Assembly: GCA_963750965.1 (NCBI GenBank) | Contig: CAVVSK010000022.1 | Span: 124,001-188,000, forward strand | Reading direction: 5' to 3' | From: CANKHA01 sp963750965 | GTDB lineage: Bacteria > Pseudomonadota > Alphaproteobacteria > Rhizobiales > Xanthobacteraceae | DNA: 64,000 nt | In this document: positions 33,462-42,372 of the stretch, piece after piece | Layout: each line of letters begins with the position of its first letter | How positions within the stretch are numbered: position 1 is the first letter of the stretch | Program-made: the position numbers and the translations under genes | The notes under the pieces: generated by a model | Databases searched by the model: none | Seen by the model: only the letters and a program-made list of their open reading frames with translations | What the model was told of the DNA's origin: nothing

Positions 33462-33491
33462 AAAAAAGCCCGCCGCGGTGAGGCGGCGGGC
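33462..33491 (-). terminator. strong rho-independent terminator on the minus strand
   Basis: gcccgccgc (33468-33476) pairs with gcggcgggc (33483-33491), and on the minus strand the stem is followed by six T. It ends the gene remnant at 33515-33619. Confidence 0.8.
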
Positions 33492-33514
33492 CTGTTTCAA
33501 GCCGGTGCGTGGGT

Positions 33515-33619
33515 TCAGGCGGCGATAGCCGCCAGCGCGCGGTGCACATTCGCGAGAATGGAAAAGCCGAATAAGTCGATCTCGTTCTCGTCGGGATCAT
33601 CCGGCCAGGACGCCGGAAA
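33515..33619 (-). pseudogene. C-terminal remnant of an unknown gene
   Basis: An open frame of 34 codons ending at 33515 (SWPDDPDENEIDLFGFSILA, then NVHRALAAIAA) directly before a strong terminator. It has no start and its upstream part is replaced by unrelated sequence. It looks like the tail of a once complete gene. Confidence 0.4.
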
Positions 33620-33630
33620 GGTTGCTTGCT

Positions 33631-33712
33631 GCCGGTTCAGTGAAGCCGGAAAAGTGATGGCTAGAAAAACCGCCAAGCCTACCGGCTGGAATCGCGCGTT
33701 GGCCTATCCTCA
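33631..33712 (+). pseudogene. junction fragment of genes A and B (empty site of the TIR cassette)
   Basis: 33631-33664 is identical to the end of gene A and the start of gene B at 22700-22733. It continues through ctagaaaaaccgcc into MARKTAKPTGWNRALAYP, matching gene B at 24925 onward with few differences, then breaks off near 33712. It proves that genes A and B were adjacent before the cassette inserted in the other island. Confidence 0.75.
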
Positions 33713-33802
33713 AGAAGTTGGCCTGACAGGCTTGGAAAGTCTAAAGTCTTAAGACTGCGGGCTGCTTTGTTTAGATCGTCCCCCCTCGCGAATGGAAACC
33801 AA

Positions 33803-34318
33803 ATGAACAATCATTTTTATTTCGCGCTTTTGGCTGGTTGGCTTCTTCTGACATGCAATGCACAGGCCCTATCAAGCGGGACGTTTCTCCATGCGGGCGG
33901 GCCATGTGCCGTCGCGGGTCAAAGTGCCGTTCAGCTTTATGTTCCGCCAGATACGTCACCAAACGATAATAAAGCAGCAAGCGAGGTTTTTATGCCCAAG
34001 ACATGCGCGGGGCCTGCTGTAGCAACGTTCAGTGCGTGGGTGGTGGCGCCCGCAGGTACCAAAATTTTGGTACGAATGGTGGCAAGATGCGTCGGCAGCG
34101 GCGGACAAACAAATAACCCTTGTACCGTTGGACAAGAAGTGGCAGCCCACCCAGGGACTACCATCCTTGCATCGAATGTGGAAGAGCCAGGCCAAGTTCA
34201 AACGGTGACCGGGCTTTGGACCTTTTTAAAAAGAGGTTTGTGGCGGTTCGAGCTACGGATCGGCGGTCCCGGTACAGTGAAGATCATGAATCGAACGCTA
34301 TTTGTTCAGGCGTATTAG
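33803..34318 (+). CDS. secreted protein of unknown function
   Basis: 171 residues with a signal peptide (MNNHFYFALLAGWLLLTCNAQALS) followed directly by a domain of about 147 residues: GTFLHAGGPCAVAGQSAVQL, KTCAGPAVATFSAWVVAPAG, ARCVGSGGQTNNPCTVGQEV, LWTFLKRGLWRFELRIGGPG. Four cysteines could form two disulfides; beta-rich, perhaps a binding module. The domain is 99% identical at DNA level to the tail of the next gene. Composition is less GC-rich than the backbone. Family not recognised. Confidence 0.65.
   Translation: MNNHFYFALLAGWLLLTCNAQALSSGTFLHAGGPCAVAGQSAVQLYVPPDTSPNDNKAASEVFMPKTCAGPAVATFSAWVVAPAGTKILVRMVARCVGSGGQTNNPCTVGQEVAAHPGTTILASNVEEPGQVQTVTGLWTFLKRGLWRFELRIGGPGTVKIMNRTLFVQAY
33877..34318 (+). 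repeat. 442-bp direct repeat, copy 1
   Basis: Matches 35495-35936 with about four base differences. The left boundary falls just after the signal-peptide region and the right boundary is exactly the stop codon. Confidence 0.9.
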
Positions 34319-34382
34319 CCTAGGCTCATTCCACTTGGTGCTTTCGTTTTGTTCGGGGCTGTCCGAGGGCTAGACTGGCTGC

Positions 34383-35936
34383 ATGAAAAAGTTGCTGATG
34401 GTCTGCTTGTTGGCTTCTTCGTCGTTTGGGGTTGCAGCTCAGCCCCAAGCTCCAGACAAGCTATCACCACCGACCGGTGGCGGCGATGTCACCTTCAATC
34501 GTATCGTCGTTGATGCGAACAACGCCGGCGATTGCAAAGCCATCGCCGACGTGGATGGCGATGGCAAACCCGATTTGATCGTCGGCGGTAGCAATTTAGC
34601 GTGGTATCGAAATCCCGACTGGATAAAAACCGTTGTGGCAACTCCGCAAAGCGAATTCTCCACGGACTGTCAGGCGATGGACATGAATGGCGATGGTCGC
34701 GTCGACTTAATCACGGCGGATGGTGGCGGCACCGGGAACGTAGTTTGGCTTGAAAACAGGGCGACTGGAACCTGGCCGCGGCACACGGTCGGAAGCCACG
34801 GCGAATGGGCGCACGATATCGAGGTCGCCGATTTCGATGGCGACGGAAAGTTGGACGTTCTTACGCATGGTCATGGATTTACTCATATGTGGTATCAAAA
34901 CGGTGCCGACAGTTGGACCGATCGCAACTTAACTTCGATTGGCAAAACCAACGAGGGCATCGGCATTGGTGACGTGGATGGCGATGGCCGGATCGATATG
35001 GTTCAGGGTGGCTGGTGGTATAAAAATCCGCAGAATCGCACAGCACTATGGACAATGACCCAATTCGCTTCGGGATATGACGGTGGTGGCTACACCGCCG
35101 CGGTTGCTGATATCAATCGAGATGGTCGCGCCGACATCGCCGTGATCAATCAGCATAGCCGCGGCGAATTTGCTTGGTACACCGGTCCGCTGAATCCAAC
35201 TCAAACAAGTTGGACTAAAAATGTGGTCAGCTCCGACATAGGGGCGCATAAGCTAACTATTATTGATTTAAATGGTGATGGCAGTCTCGATTTTGTCGCA
35301 GGCCTGGAACTTACCGAACTGCGCATTTACTTAAGTAACAGTGCGGCGACTCCGACCTTTACCTCGAAAACAATTAATACGACCGGTTGCCACAACACTC
35401 GAGTAGGTGACGTCACAGGCGATGGCCGCGTAGATTTGTTGTGCAATAACTATCTCGGAAACCCTCCGGTTCAGTTATATATCAATCAGGCTGTCGGGAC
35501 GTTTCTCCATGCGGGCGGGCCATGTGCCGTCGCGGGTCAAAGTGCCGTTCAGCTTTATGTTCCGCCAGATACGTCACCAAACGATAATAAAGCAGCAAGC
35601 GAGGTTTTTATGCCCAAGACATGCGCGGGGCTTGCTGTAGCAACGTTCAGTGCGTGGGTGGTGGCGCCCGCAGGTACCAAAATTTTGGTACGAATGGTGG
35701 CAAGATGCGTCGGCAGCGGCGGACAAACAAATAACCCTTGTACCGTTGGACAAGAAGTGGCAGCCGACCCAGGGACTACCATCCTTGTATCGAATGTGGA
35801 AGAGCCAGGCCAAGTTCAAACGGTGACCGGGCTTTGGACCTTTTTAAAAAGAGGTTTGTGGCGGTTCGAGCTACGGATCGGCGGTCCCGGTACAGTGAAG
35901 ATCATGAATCGAACGCTGTTTGTTCAGGCGTATTAG
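34383..35936 (+). CDS. secreted FG-GAP/VCBS beta-propeller protein with duplicated C-terminal domain
   Basis: 517 residues. Signal peptide MKKLLMVCLLASSSFGVAAQ. Residues about 35-365 contain repeated FG-GAP/VCBS motifs with calcium-type loops: ADVDGDGKPDLIVGG, MDMNGDGRVDLITADGGG, ADFDGDGKLDVLTHG, GDVDGDGRIDMVQGG, ADINRDGRADIAVIN, IDLNGDGSLDFVAGLE and GDVTGDGRVDLLCNN, about seven blades. The last 147 residues equal the mature domain of the preceding gene. Propellers of this type mediate extracellular binding. Fusion to an otherwise stand-alone secreted domain suggests that both act on the same surface target (inference). Lower GC and location in a tRNA island suggest acquisition. Confidence 0.85.
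   Translation: MKKLLMVCLLASSSFGVAAQPQAPDKLSPPTGGGDVTFNRIVVDANNAGDCKAIADVDGDGKPDLIVGGSNLAWYRNPDWIKTVVATPQSEFSTDCQAMDMNGDGRVDLITADGGGTGNVVWLENRATGTWPRHTVGSHGEWAHDIEVADFDGDGKLDVLTHGHGFTHMWYQNGADSWTDRNLTSIGKTNEGIGIGDVDGDGRIDMVQGGWWYKNPQNRTALWTMTQFASGYDGGGYTAAVADINRDGRADIAVINQHSRGEFAWYTGPLNPTQTSWTKNVVSSDIGAHKLTIIDLNGDGSLDFVAGLELTELRIYLSNSAATPTFTSKTINTTGCHNTRVGDVTGDGRVDLLCNNYLGNPPVQLYINQAVGTFLHAGGPCAVAGQSAVQLYVPPDTSPNDNKAASEVFMPKTCAGLAVATFSAWVVAPAGTKILVRMVARCVGSGGQTNNPCTVGQEVAADPGTTILVSNVEEPGQVQTVTGLWTFLKRGLWRFELRIGGPGTVKIMNRTLFVQAY
35495..35936 (+). repeat. 442-bp direct repeat, copy 2
   Basis: Partner of 33877-34318, offset 1618 bases. Three of the differences change residues (Pro/Leu, His/Asp, Ala/Val) and one is silent. 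Confidence 0.9.
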
Positions 35937-36053
35937 GGCATCGTCTCGAAGCGGATAGATGCGCCTTACCGCTCAGGCCGCGCGAAATGCTGGATTAAAA
36001 CCAAGAACAAGAATGCGGCGGCATACCTGCGCGTGGAAGACGGCACGTTCTAG
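35937..36053 (+). pseudogene. C-terminal remnant of an ATP-dependent DNA ligase
   Basis: Directly after the preceding stop the frame reads GIVSKRIDAPYRSGRAKCWI then KTKNKNAAAYLRVEDGTF and stops. It is homologous to the tail of the frameshifted ligase at 21289 but clearly diverged in DNA. The rest of the gene is absent, evidently replaced by the FG-GAP region. Confidence 0.75.
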
Positions 36054-36195
36054 GGCAACTCAGTCGCCGGAAAACCCCAACTTGTTCAGGAGATACGCTT
36101 TAAGCAATCCCGTAGATAACTCTTTGAAAATCGTCAGTGGCAAGGTGGCAAACTCCGCTGGTGATAGTTTTTGTTTTATGGTTGCCCAAACGCCG

Positions 36196-36444
36196 TCATT
36201 TTGAAATCGCGGCTGCGAAATCGTGGCCCTCATAAGTCAGATCTGTAACAACAGCATCAATCTTGGTGCTCCTCCCACTGGGATGTGGTTTCCCCTCAAT
36301 CAAGTCCGCTTTGATAAGCATCTCAACATGCCGGCCCACGATGCTGGGATCATACCCTTCTATTGTCAGGATCCGAGGCTTTACATCTGGCCACGATTGA
36401 ATTTCGGAAATGATCTTTCGGATGAGCTCCATGTCGCGCGCCAT
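36196..36444 (-). CDS. DUF2513-family protein
   Basis: 82 residues from an ATG at 36444 with gggagg upstream: MARDMELIRKIISEIQSWPD, then RILTIEGYDPSIVGRHVEML, then KADLIEGKPHPSG and VVTDLTYEGHDFAAAI. This is the DUF2513 pattern, a small winged-helix-like protein common in prophages and integrative elements, function unknown. It lies next to the integrase stub, consistent with a mobile origin. The frame is open upstream, but the ribosome site fixes the start. Confidence 0.75.
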   Translation of the reverse strand: MARDMELIRKIISEIQSWPDVKPRILTIEGYDPSIVGRHVEMLIKADLIEGKPHPSGRSTKIDAVVTDLTYEGHDFAAAISK

Positions 36445-36684
36445 CACCGCCCTCCCGAATGGGTTTAGGGCTATCGTAACACGATATTCAGTCCGTTCAT
36501 CGCTGAGGAGTGGCGCTAACATGTTGACATGACCTTTCACGCCGGGGCGGCGATTCACGGTCTTCATTTCAGATCAGCCGCACATTAACGGCCTTCTCCT
36601 TGGCCGTGCGGGAATCGGTTACAACCTCAAAGGAAACACGCTGGCCTTGGCAAAGCATTTGGCCAGAGCCGCTAAGCCCGGTGA

Positions 36685-36894
36685 CGCGCACAAACACATG
36701 GCTTCCACGCCCTTCGCCACGCGGCAGCGAGCCTGTTTATCGCGCATCTCGGCTGGACGCCCAAAAAGCTCCAGGTCGTCATGGGTCATTCGTCCATCCA
36801 ACAGACGTTCGACCTATACGGCCATCTGTTTGAGGACCACGCTGGGGATCGCGAAGCGATGAAGAAGCTGGAAGCCGCGGTCGCGGCGGCGTAG
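36685..36894 (+). pseudogene. C-terminal stub of a tyrosine recombinase (integrase)
   Basis: The frame reads THGFHALRHAAASLFIAHLG, then KLQVVMGHSSIQQTFDLYGH and LFEDHAGDREAMKKLEAAVA, ending TAG at 36892-36894. It retains the HxLRH box, the GHSS box and the catalytic Tyr of the phage-integrase family. An in-frame stop lies just upstream (36682-36684), so the catalytic domain's first half and the N-terminal domains are gone. It sits 58 bases before the tRNA-Arg duplicate, the expected place for the integrase of this island. Confidence 0.85.
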
Positions 36895-36952
36895 TAGTTG
36901 CAGCAAGGATGCGACATCGTGATGAAAAGACGAATTATATCAACAAGACTTC

Positions 36953-37002
36953 GCAGCCTTCTAAGCTGTTGGTCGGAGGTTCGAGTCCTCCCGGGGTCAC
37001 CA
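36953..37002 (+). repeat. duplicated tRNA-Arg 3' segment (distal attachment site)
   Basis: 49 of 50 bases match 32111-32160, including anticodon arm, T-arm and CCA. The 5' half of the tRNA is absent, so this is a fragment, not a functional tRNA. It marks the right edge of the island. Confidence 0.9.
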
Positions 37003-37164
37003 AAACATTTGAAGTGCTAGCACGTTGGCCGGGGAACGGCTGCGCCCCGGCTTAACGCTGGCTACACAATATCTCCCACTAAAAGTCGCATAGAGCTCGC
37101 CATGACCTCGACACGGGGCAGGGCCTCAGCGATATTTTAGCAATTCCGTCCGGGGAGACTTTCC

Positions 37165-40100
37165 ATGTCCGCTCTAGCCCGCGCTGGCTTGGTCGCCGCG
37201 CTTGCCATTCTCGCATGTCTGCCTGCCGCCGCCCAAGATAAAGCTTTCCAGCGCAGTGATTTGGCCGATGCCGCGCTCCGGCTGGAGGCGGAGATCAAAA
37301 GCGATGCCGGGCAGACGCGCCGGCCCGCGGCGCAGCTGCGGCGCGACGCCGAGGCGGCTCTCCAGCGTACCGATCTCCGCACTGCCTTGCAGTTGCTCGG
37401 GCAGGCAGTGGCGGTAGCGCCCAACGATGCCGGGAACTGGCTGCGTCTGGCGCAAACCGTCCTGCAAGTCCGCAGCGCCAATGACCGCGAGCGCGCGGTA
37501 TTGCTGGAGCGCGCATCCACCGCTGCCTATGTTGCGTATCAGCGAAGCAAAAGCCGCACGGAGGAAGCCGACAGCCTGGCCGTACTCGGCCAGGGCTTGG
37601 CCGAACGCAAGCTGTGGCGGCCCGCGCTTGACGCTTTGCAGCTTTCGCTCGAATTGCGGGAGGTTGCCGAAACGCGCGCGCAATATGAGCGCCTGCGCGA
37701 CGAGCATGGTTTCCGTCTGCTCGATTATTCGGTGGATGCCGAGCCTTCGTCCCCGCGCGCCTGTTTCCAGTTCTCCGAGGAACTTCCCGGCAAGGGCACG
37801 GATTTCTCGCCCTTCGTTGCCCTCGCCGGCGTGGATCGTCCGGCACTCACCGTCTCGGACAAGCAACTTTGCGTGGAAGGACTGAAGCACGGGGAACGCT
37901 ACGGCATCACGCTGCGCGCCGGTCTTCCTTCTGTGGTGAAGGAAACGCTGCCCAAGTCCGCCGACTTTACGATTTATGTGCGCGACCGCAAGCCGGTGGC
38001 GCGTTTCGGCGGCAAGACATATGTGCTGCCGCGCACGGGCCAGCGCGGTATCCCGCTGGTCAGCGTCAATACCGACAGCGTCGACGTGGAGATTTACCGC
38101 ATCGGCGACCGCAGCCTGACCGACACCGTGATCGGCGGTGATTTCCAGCGCAATCTTGGACGCTTCGAAGTGGACCAGCTCGCTTCCGAGCGCGGCATGC
38201 CAGTGTGGAAGGGCCAGCTCGCAGTTGAAAATGTCCTCAATAAAGAAGTGACGACCGCCTTTCCCGTCGATCAAAGCGTCAGCGATCTCGCGCCCGGGGT
38301 CTATGTCATGGTGGCTGAGGCCACGGGGCCGAAGTCGAACGATTACGAAGCGCTGGCGACCCAGTGGTTCATCGTATCCGATCTCGGCATCACGGCTTAT
38401 TCCGGTAATGACGGCATCCATGTCTTTGTCCACCAACTGGCGAGTGCCGATTCCAAGGCCCTGGTGGAAGTGCGTCTCGTTGCGCGCAACAATGAAGTGC
38501 TGGCCGCACGTAAGACGGACGGCAACGGCTACGCCCTGTTTGAACCGGGGCTGACGCGCGGCGAGGGCGGGCTCGCACCGGCGCTGCTGATCGCAACCGA
38601 TCTGCGCAATGACTATGCCTTTCTCAGCCTGAAGACCCCGGCCTTCGATCTGTCCGACCGCGGAGTCGGCGGCCGCGTCACGCCGGCAGGGCTCGATGCC
38701 TTCGTCTATACCGAGCGCGGCGTCTATCGCTCCGGCGAAACCGTGCACATCACTGCGCTGTTGCGTGATGCGCGCGGGACCGCTTCCCTCGGCGTTCCTT
38801 TGACGCTCGTGTTGGAGCGGCCGGATGGCGTGGAATACCGCCGCATCGTGGTCGCCGACCAGGGTCTCGGCGGGCGCAGCCTGAGCCTGCCGATCGCCTC
38901 CACAGCCCCGAGCGGCACCTGGCGCGTGCGCGCTTTCACTGACCCGAAGCGTCCGCCGGTGGGCGAGACCACCTTCATGCTGGAAGACTATGTGCCGGAC
39001 CGGATCGAGTTCGATCTCGCTTCCGCGGCGACCGGCATTTCCCCGTCTGCACCCGCGAAGGTGACCGTTGCAGGGCGCTATCTCTACGGTACGCCGGCGG
39101 CGGAGCTCGAATTGGAGGGCGAGGTCGTCATCACGCCGGTCAAGGAGCGACCCGGCCTCCCTGGATATCTGTTCGGCTTGGCCGATGAGGAAGTGAGCGC
39201 AACGCGCAATCCGCTTAACGATCTTCCTGCCACCGACGAAGAAGGCAAGGCCACCTTCACCGTTGGCCTCGAAAATCCCCCGCAGACCACGCGGCCTTTG
39301 CAGGCACAGGTGACGGTCCGCATGGCGGAGCCTGGCGGCCGCGCCGTGGAGCGCAAGCTCGAGCTTCCGGTCGTGCCGAAAGAGCCGATGATCGGCGTGA
39401 AGCCGCTGTTCTCCGGCCGCTCGCTTGGGGAGGGTGACGAGGCGCGTTTCGACGTCATCCTGGCCGCCCCGGACAACAAGCAGCTTGCGGCCAGCGGGCT
39501 GCGCTATGAGTTGCTGAGGGTCGAGTCACGCTACCAATGGTACAAATCGCCGGACGGCTCTTGGCAGTTCGAGCCGATCAAAACCACGAGCCGCATCGCC
39601 GACGGCAAGCTCGACGTGGCCGCCGACAAGCCGGCGCAGATCGCCCTACCGGTGACCATCGGCCGCTACCGCCTGGAAGTGTCCAGCGAAAATGCCAATG
39701 GACCGAAAACTTCCGTTGCTTTCGATGCGGGGTGGTTCGCGGAAGCGAGCGCCGACACGCCCGACCTGCTCGAGCTCGCCCTCGACAAAGCCGAATACAT
39801 ACCGGGCGACAACATGAACGTGGCGGTGACCGCCCGCACTGCCGGGCGTCTCACCCTGAATGTGATCGGCGATCGCCTGATCACCACGATCGGCCGCGAC
39901 GTGAAGCCTGGCGTGAACAAGATCAATCTGAGCGTAGGCCATGACTGGGGCAACGGCGCCTATGTGGTCGCCACGCTGCGCCGGCCGCTCGACGTGCAGG
40001 AACAGCGGATGCCGGGCCGCGCCATCGGCACCCAGTGGTTCTCCGTCAACCGCCAGGCGCAGACGCTGGCGCTCGACATGCAGCTGCCGCCGCTTATCCG

Positions 40101-42372
40101 TCCGCAGAGCAACCTTCGCATCCCGCTGAAGGTCAATGGTTTCGGTTTCGGTGAAGAGGTGAGGGTGGTCGTGGCCGCCGTCGATGTCGGCATTCTTAAT
40201 CTCACTAACTACAAGCCGCCCGCGCCGGAGGATTTTTATCTCGGCCAGCGCCGTCTCACCGTCGAGGTGCGCGATCTCTACGGACAACTGATTGACGGCA
40301 TGCAAGGTACGCGCGGACAACTTCGGACCGGTGGCGACGCTTCCGGCGGCGAATTAAGCGGCAGCCCGCCGGCGCAGGCGCCGCTCGCGCTCTATTCCGG
40401 CATCGTCACCGTTGGCCGCGACGGAACCGCGCTGGTGGAATTCCCGATCCCAGCTTTTGCCGGCACCGCGCGAGTGATGGCCGTAGCCTGGGGCAAGGAC
40501 AAGCTCGGCCATGCGGTGGGCGATGTGATCGTGCGCGACCCGGTGGTGGTCACCGCCAGCTTGCCACGTTTCCTCCTGACAGGGGACCGTTCAACCCTGC
40601 ACCTCGATCTCGACAATGCGGAGGGCCAGGCGGGCGACTACAGCCTTGCGGTGCGCACCGATGGCGCTTCCGTGATCGCCGATGGGACTCGGACGCTGTC
40701 GTTGAAGGAGAAGCAGCGCGGTGCTGTGGTGCTGCCGCTCAACGCCGCCAAGGCGGGCTCGAGCATGATCCATGTGCGCGTCACCGGGCCCGGCAATTTC
40801 AGTTTCGATCGCAGCTATGCGCTCACCACCAATCCGGCGACGCAAACGCTAACGCGCCGCACGGTGCGAAGCATCGCCAAAGGCGAAAGTCTCACGCTCT
40901 CGAATGATCTGTTCGCCGATCTGGTGCCGGGCACCGGCGGGGTTGGCCTGTCGGTCGGCGTCTCGACCGCGCTCGACGCGGCAGCGTCGCTCGGCGCGCT
41001 GGAACGCTATCCCTTCGCCTGCTCGGAGCAACTCATCAGCCGGGCCTTGCCGTTGCTTTATATCAGCGACCTACCAGGGCAAGTCTCGCTTACGGCTGGG
41101 AATGTCCAGGAAACCATTCGCGATGCCATTGACCGCGTATTGGCACGCCAGGATTCCACGGGATCGTTTGGTTTATGGTCGGCGAGCGGCCACGACCCGT
41201 GGCTTAACGCCTATGCCACCGATTTCCTGACGCGCGCGCGGGAACGCGGCTTCGCCGTGCCGGATATCGCCTTCAAGCTCGCGATCGACCGGTTGCGTAA
41301 TTTCGCAGGCAATTCGCCGGAGCCTTCCAAGAATGGCGCGCCCGCGCTCGCCTACACGCTCTATGTGCTTGCACGCAACGGCGCGGCCCCGGTCGGTGAC
41401 CTGCGCTATCTCGCTGACAGTAAGCTCGGCGAGCTTGCTACGCCCATTGCGAAGGCGCAAATCGCCGCCGCGCTCGGCATGCTCGGCGACAAGACACGCG
41501 CCGAACGCGTCTATTTGGCCGCTTTGGAGGCCACCCCGGCGCAACCGCGGCTGGAAATCGGCCGCGCCGATTACGGTTCGGCGCTACGGGATGCCGCGGC
41601 GCTGGTGACGCTCGCCTCGGAAGGCGGCGCGCAGCCTCGCACCATCACGGGCGCGGTGCAGCGGGTGGAGGCCGCGCGCGGGCTCTCGCCCTTCACCTCG
41701 ACGCAGGAGAATGCCTGGCTGGTATTGGCGGCACGCGCCATTGCGAAGGAGGCGGGCGCTGTGGCGCTCGATGTGGCAGGCGAAAGCCGGCAGGGAGCTT
41801 TCTATCGCAACGTGAGCGCCACCGACCTCGAGAAAGCGCCGCTGAAGATCACCAACAAGGGCGAAGGGACGGTGCAGGCAGTGGTTTCGGTCAGCGGCGC
41901 ACCGCTAATCGCAGAGCCTCCCAGGGAAAGCGGTTTCAAGATCGAACGGAAATATTTCACTCTGGACGGCGAAGAGACTGATCCGTCAAAGGCCAAGCAG
42001 AACGAGCGTTTTGCCGTGCTGCTGCGCGTCACTGAGCCACGGCCGCAATTCGGGCGGATCATCGTGGCGGATTATTTGCCCGCCGGTTTTGAAATCGATA
42101 ATCCGCGGCTCGTCTCATCGGGCGAGACCGGCACCTTGCCATGGATCGAAGGCGCCGTGGAGCCGGTCAATGCGCAGTTCCGTGACGACCGCTTCACGGC
42201 GGCCTTTGAGCGCAACAACGATAGCCCGCCGGTCTTCACGGTAGCTTATGTTGTACGCGCAGTGACGCCGGGGAAATACGTGCTGCCGCAGGCCTACGTC
42301 GAGGATATGTACCGGCCCGACCGTTTTGGCCGCACCGCGAGCGGTAGCGTCGAGATTTCGGCGAACAAATGA
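37165..42372 (+). CDS. bacterial alpha-2-macroglobulin (YfhM/ECAM type)
   Basis: Large exported protease trap of 1735 residues. The signal peptide ends near ACLPAAAQ. Successive macroglobulin domains lead to the central GVYRSGETVHITALLRDARG region (A2M_N), then the A2M core, then the thioester domain with C1286-S-E-Q in YPFACSEQLISRAL, so the reactive thioester is predicted intact. The C-terminal receptor-binding-like part ends in YVEDMYRPDRFGRTASGSVE. It forms an operon with pbpC (ATGA overlap), the pairing known from E. coli, where the trap protects the envelope when the wall is breached and PBP1C repairs it. E. coli YfhM is a lipoprotein; no clear lipobox is seen here. Confidence 0.9.
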   Translation: MSALARAGLVAALAILACLPAAAQDKAFQRSDLADAALRLEAEIKSDAGQTRRPAAQLRRDAEAALQRTDLRTALQLLGQAVAVAPNDAGNWLRLAQTVLQVRSANDRERAVLLERASTAAYVAYQRSKSRTEEADSLAVLGQGLAERKLWRPALDALQLSLELREVAETRAQYERLRDEHGFRLLDYSVDAEPSSPRACFQFSEELPGKGTDFSPFVALAGVDRPALTVSDKQLCVEGLKHGERYGITLRAGLPSVVKETLPKSADFTIYVRDRKPVARFGGKTYVLPRTGQRGIPLVSVNTDSVDVEIYRIGDRSLTDTVIGGDFQRNLGRFEVDQLASERGMPVWKGQLAVENVLNKEVTTAFPVDQSVSDLAPGVYVMVAEATGPKSNDYEALATQWFIVSDLGITAYSGNDGIHVFVHQLASADSKALVEVRLVARNNEVLAARKTDGNGYALFEPGLTRGEGGLAPALLIATDLRNDYAFLSLKTPAFDLSDRGVGGRVTPAGLDAFVYTERGVYRSGETVHITALLRDARGTASLGVPLTLVLERPDGVEYRRIVVADQGLGGRSLSLPIASTAPSGTWRVRAFTDPKRPPVGETTFMLEDYVPDRIEFDLASAATGISPSAPAKVTVAGRYLYGTPAAELELEGEVVITPVKERPGLPGYLFGLADEEVSATRNPLNDLPATDEEGKATFTVGLENPPQTTRPLQAQVTVRMAEPGGRAVERKLELPVVPKEPMIGVKPLFSGRSLGEGDEARFDVILAAPDNKQLAASGLRYELLRVESRYQWYKSPDGSWQFEPIKTTSRIADGKLDVAADKPAQIALPVTIGRYRLEVSSENANGPKTSVAFDAGWFAEASADTPDLLELALDKAEYIPGDNMNVAVTARTAGRLTLNVIGDRLITTIGRDVKPGVNKINLSVGHDWGNGAYVVATLRRPLDVQEQRMPGRAIGTQWFSVNRQAQTLALDMQLPPLIRPQSNLRIPLKVNGFGFGEEVRVVVAAVDVGILNLTNYKPPAPEDFYLGQRRLTVEVRDLYGQLIDGMQGTRGQLRTGGDASGGELSGSPPAQAPLALYSGIVTVGRDGTALVEFPIPAFAGTARVMAVAWGKDKLGHAVGDVIVRDPVVVTASLPRFLLTGDRSTLHLDLDNAEGQAGDYSLAVRTDGASVIADGTRTLSLKEKQRGAVVLPLNAAKAGSSMIHVRVTGPGNFSFDRSYALTTNPATQTLTRRTVRSIAKGESLTLSNDLFADLVPGTGGVGLSVGVSTALDAAASLGALERYPFACSEQLISRALPLLYISDLPGQVSLTAGNVQETIRDAIDRVLARQDSTGSFGLWSASGHDPWLNAYATDFLTRARERGFAVPDIAFKLAIDRLRNFAGNSPEPSKNGAPALAYTLYVLARNGAAPVGDLRYLADSKLGELATPIAKAQIAAALGMLGDKTRAERVYLAALEATPAQPRLEIGRADYGSALRDAAALVTLASEGGAQPRTITGAVQRVEAARGLSPFTSTQENAWLVLAARAIAKEAGAVALDVAGESRQGAFYRNVSATDLEKAPLKITNKGEGTVQAVVSVSGAPLIAEPPRESGFKIERKYFTLDGEETDPSKAKQNERFAVLLRVTEPRPQFGRIIVADYLPAGFEIDNPRLVSSGETGTLPWIEGAVEPVNAQFRDDRFTAAFERNNDSPPVFTVAYVVRAVTPGKYVLPQAYVEDMYRPDRFGRTASGSVEISANK

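Noticed and set aside
36953..37002. A second tRNA-Arg gene
   Set aside because: Only the 3' 50 bases are present. There is no D-arm or acceptor 5' strand, so it is an attachment-site fragment.
37174..38748. 524-codon minus-strand frame within the alpha-2-macroglobulin gene
   Set aside because: Antisense shadow, His- and Gln-rich without domain features.
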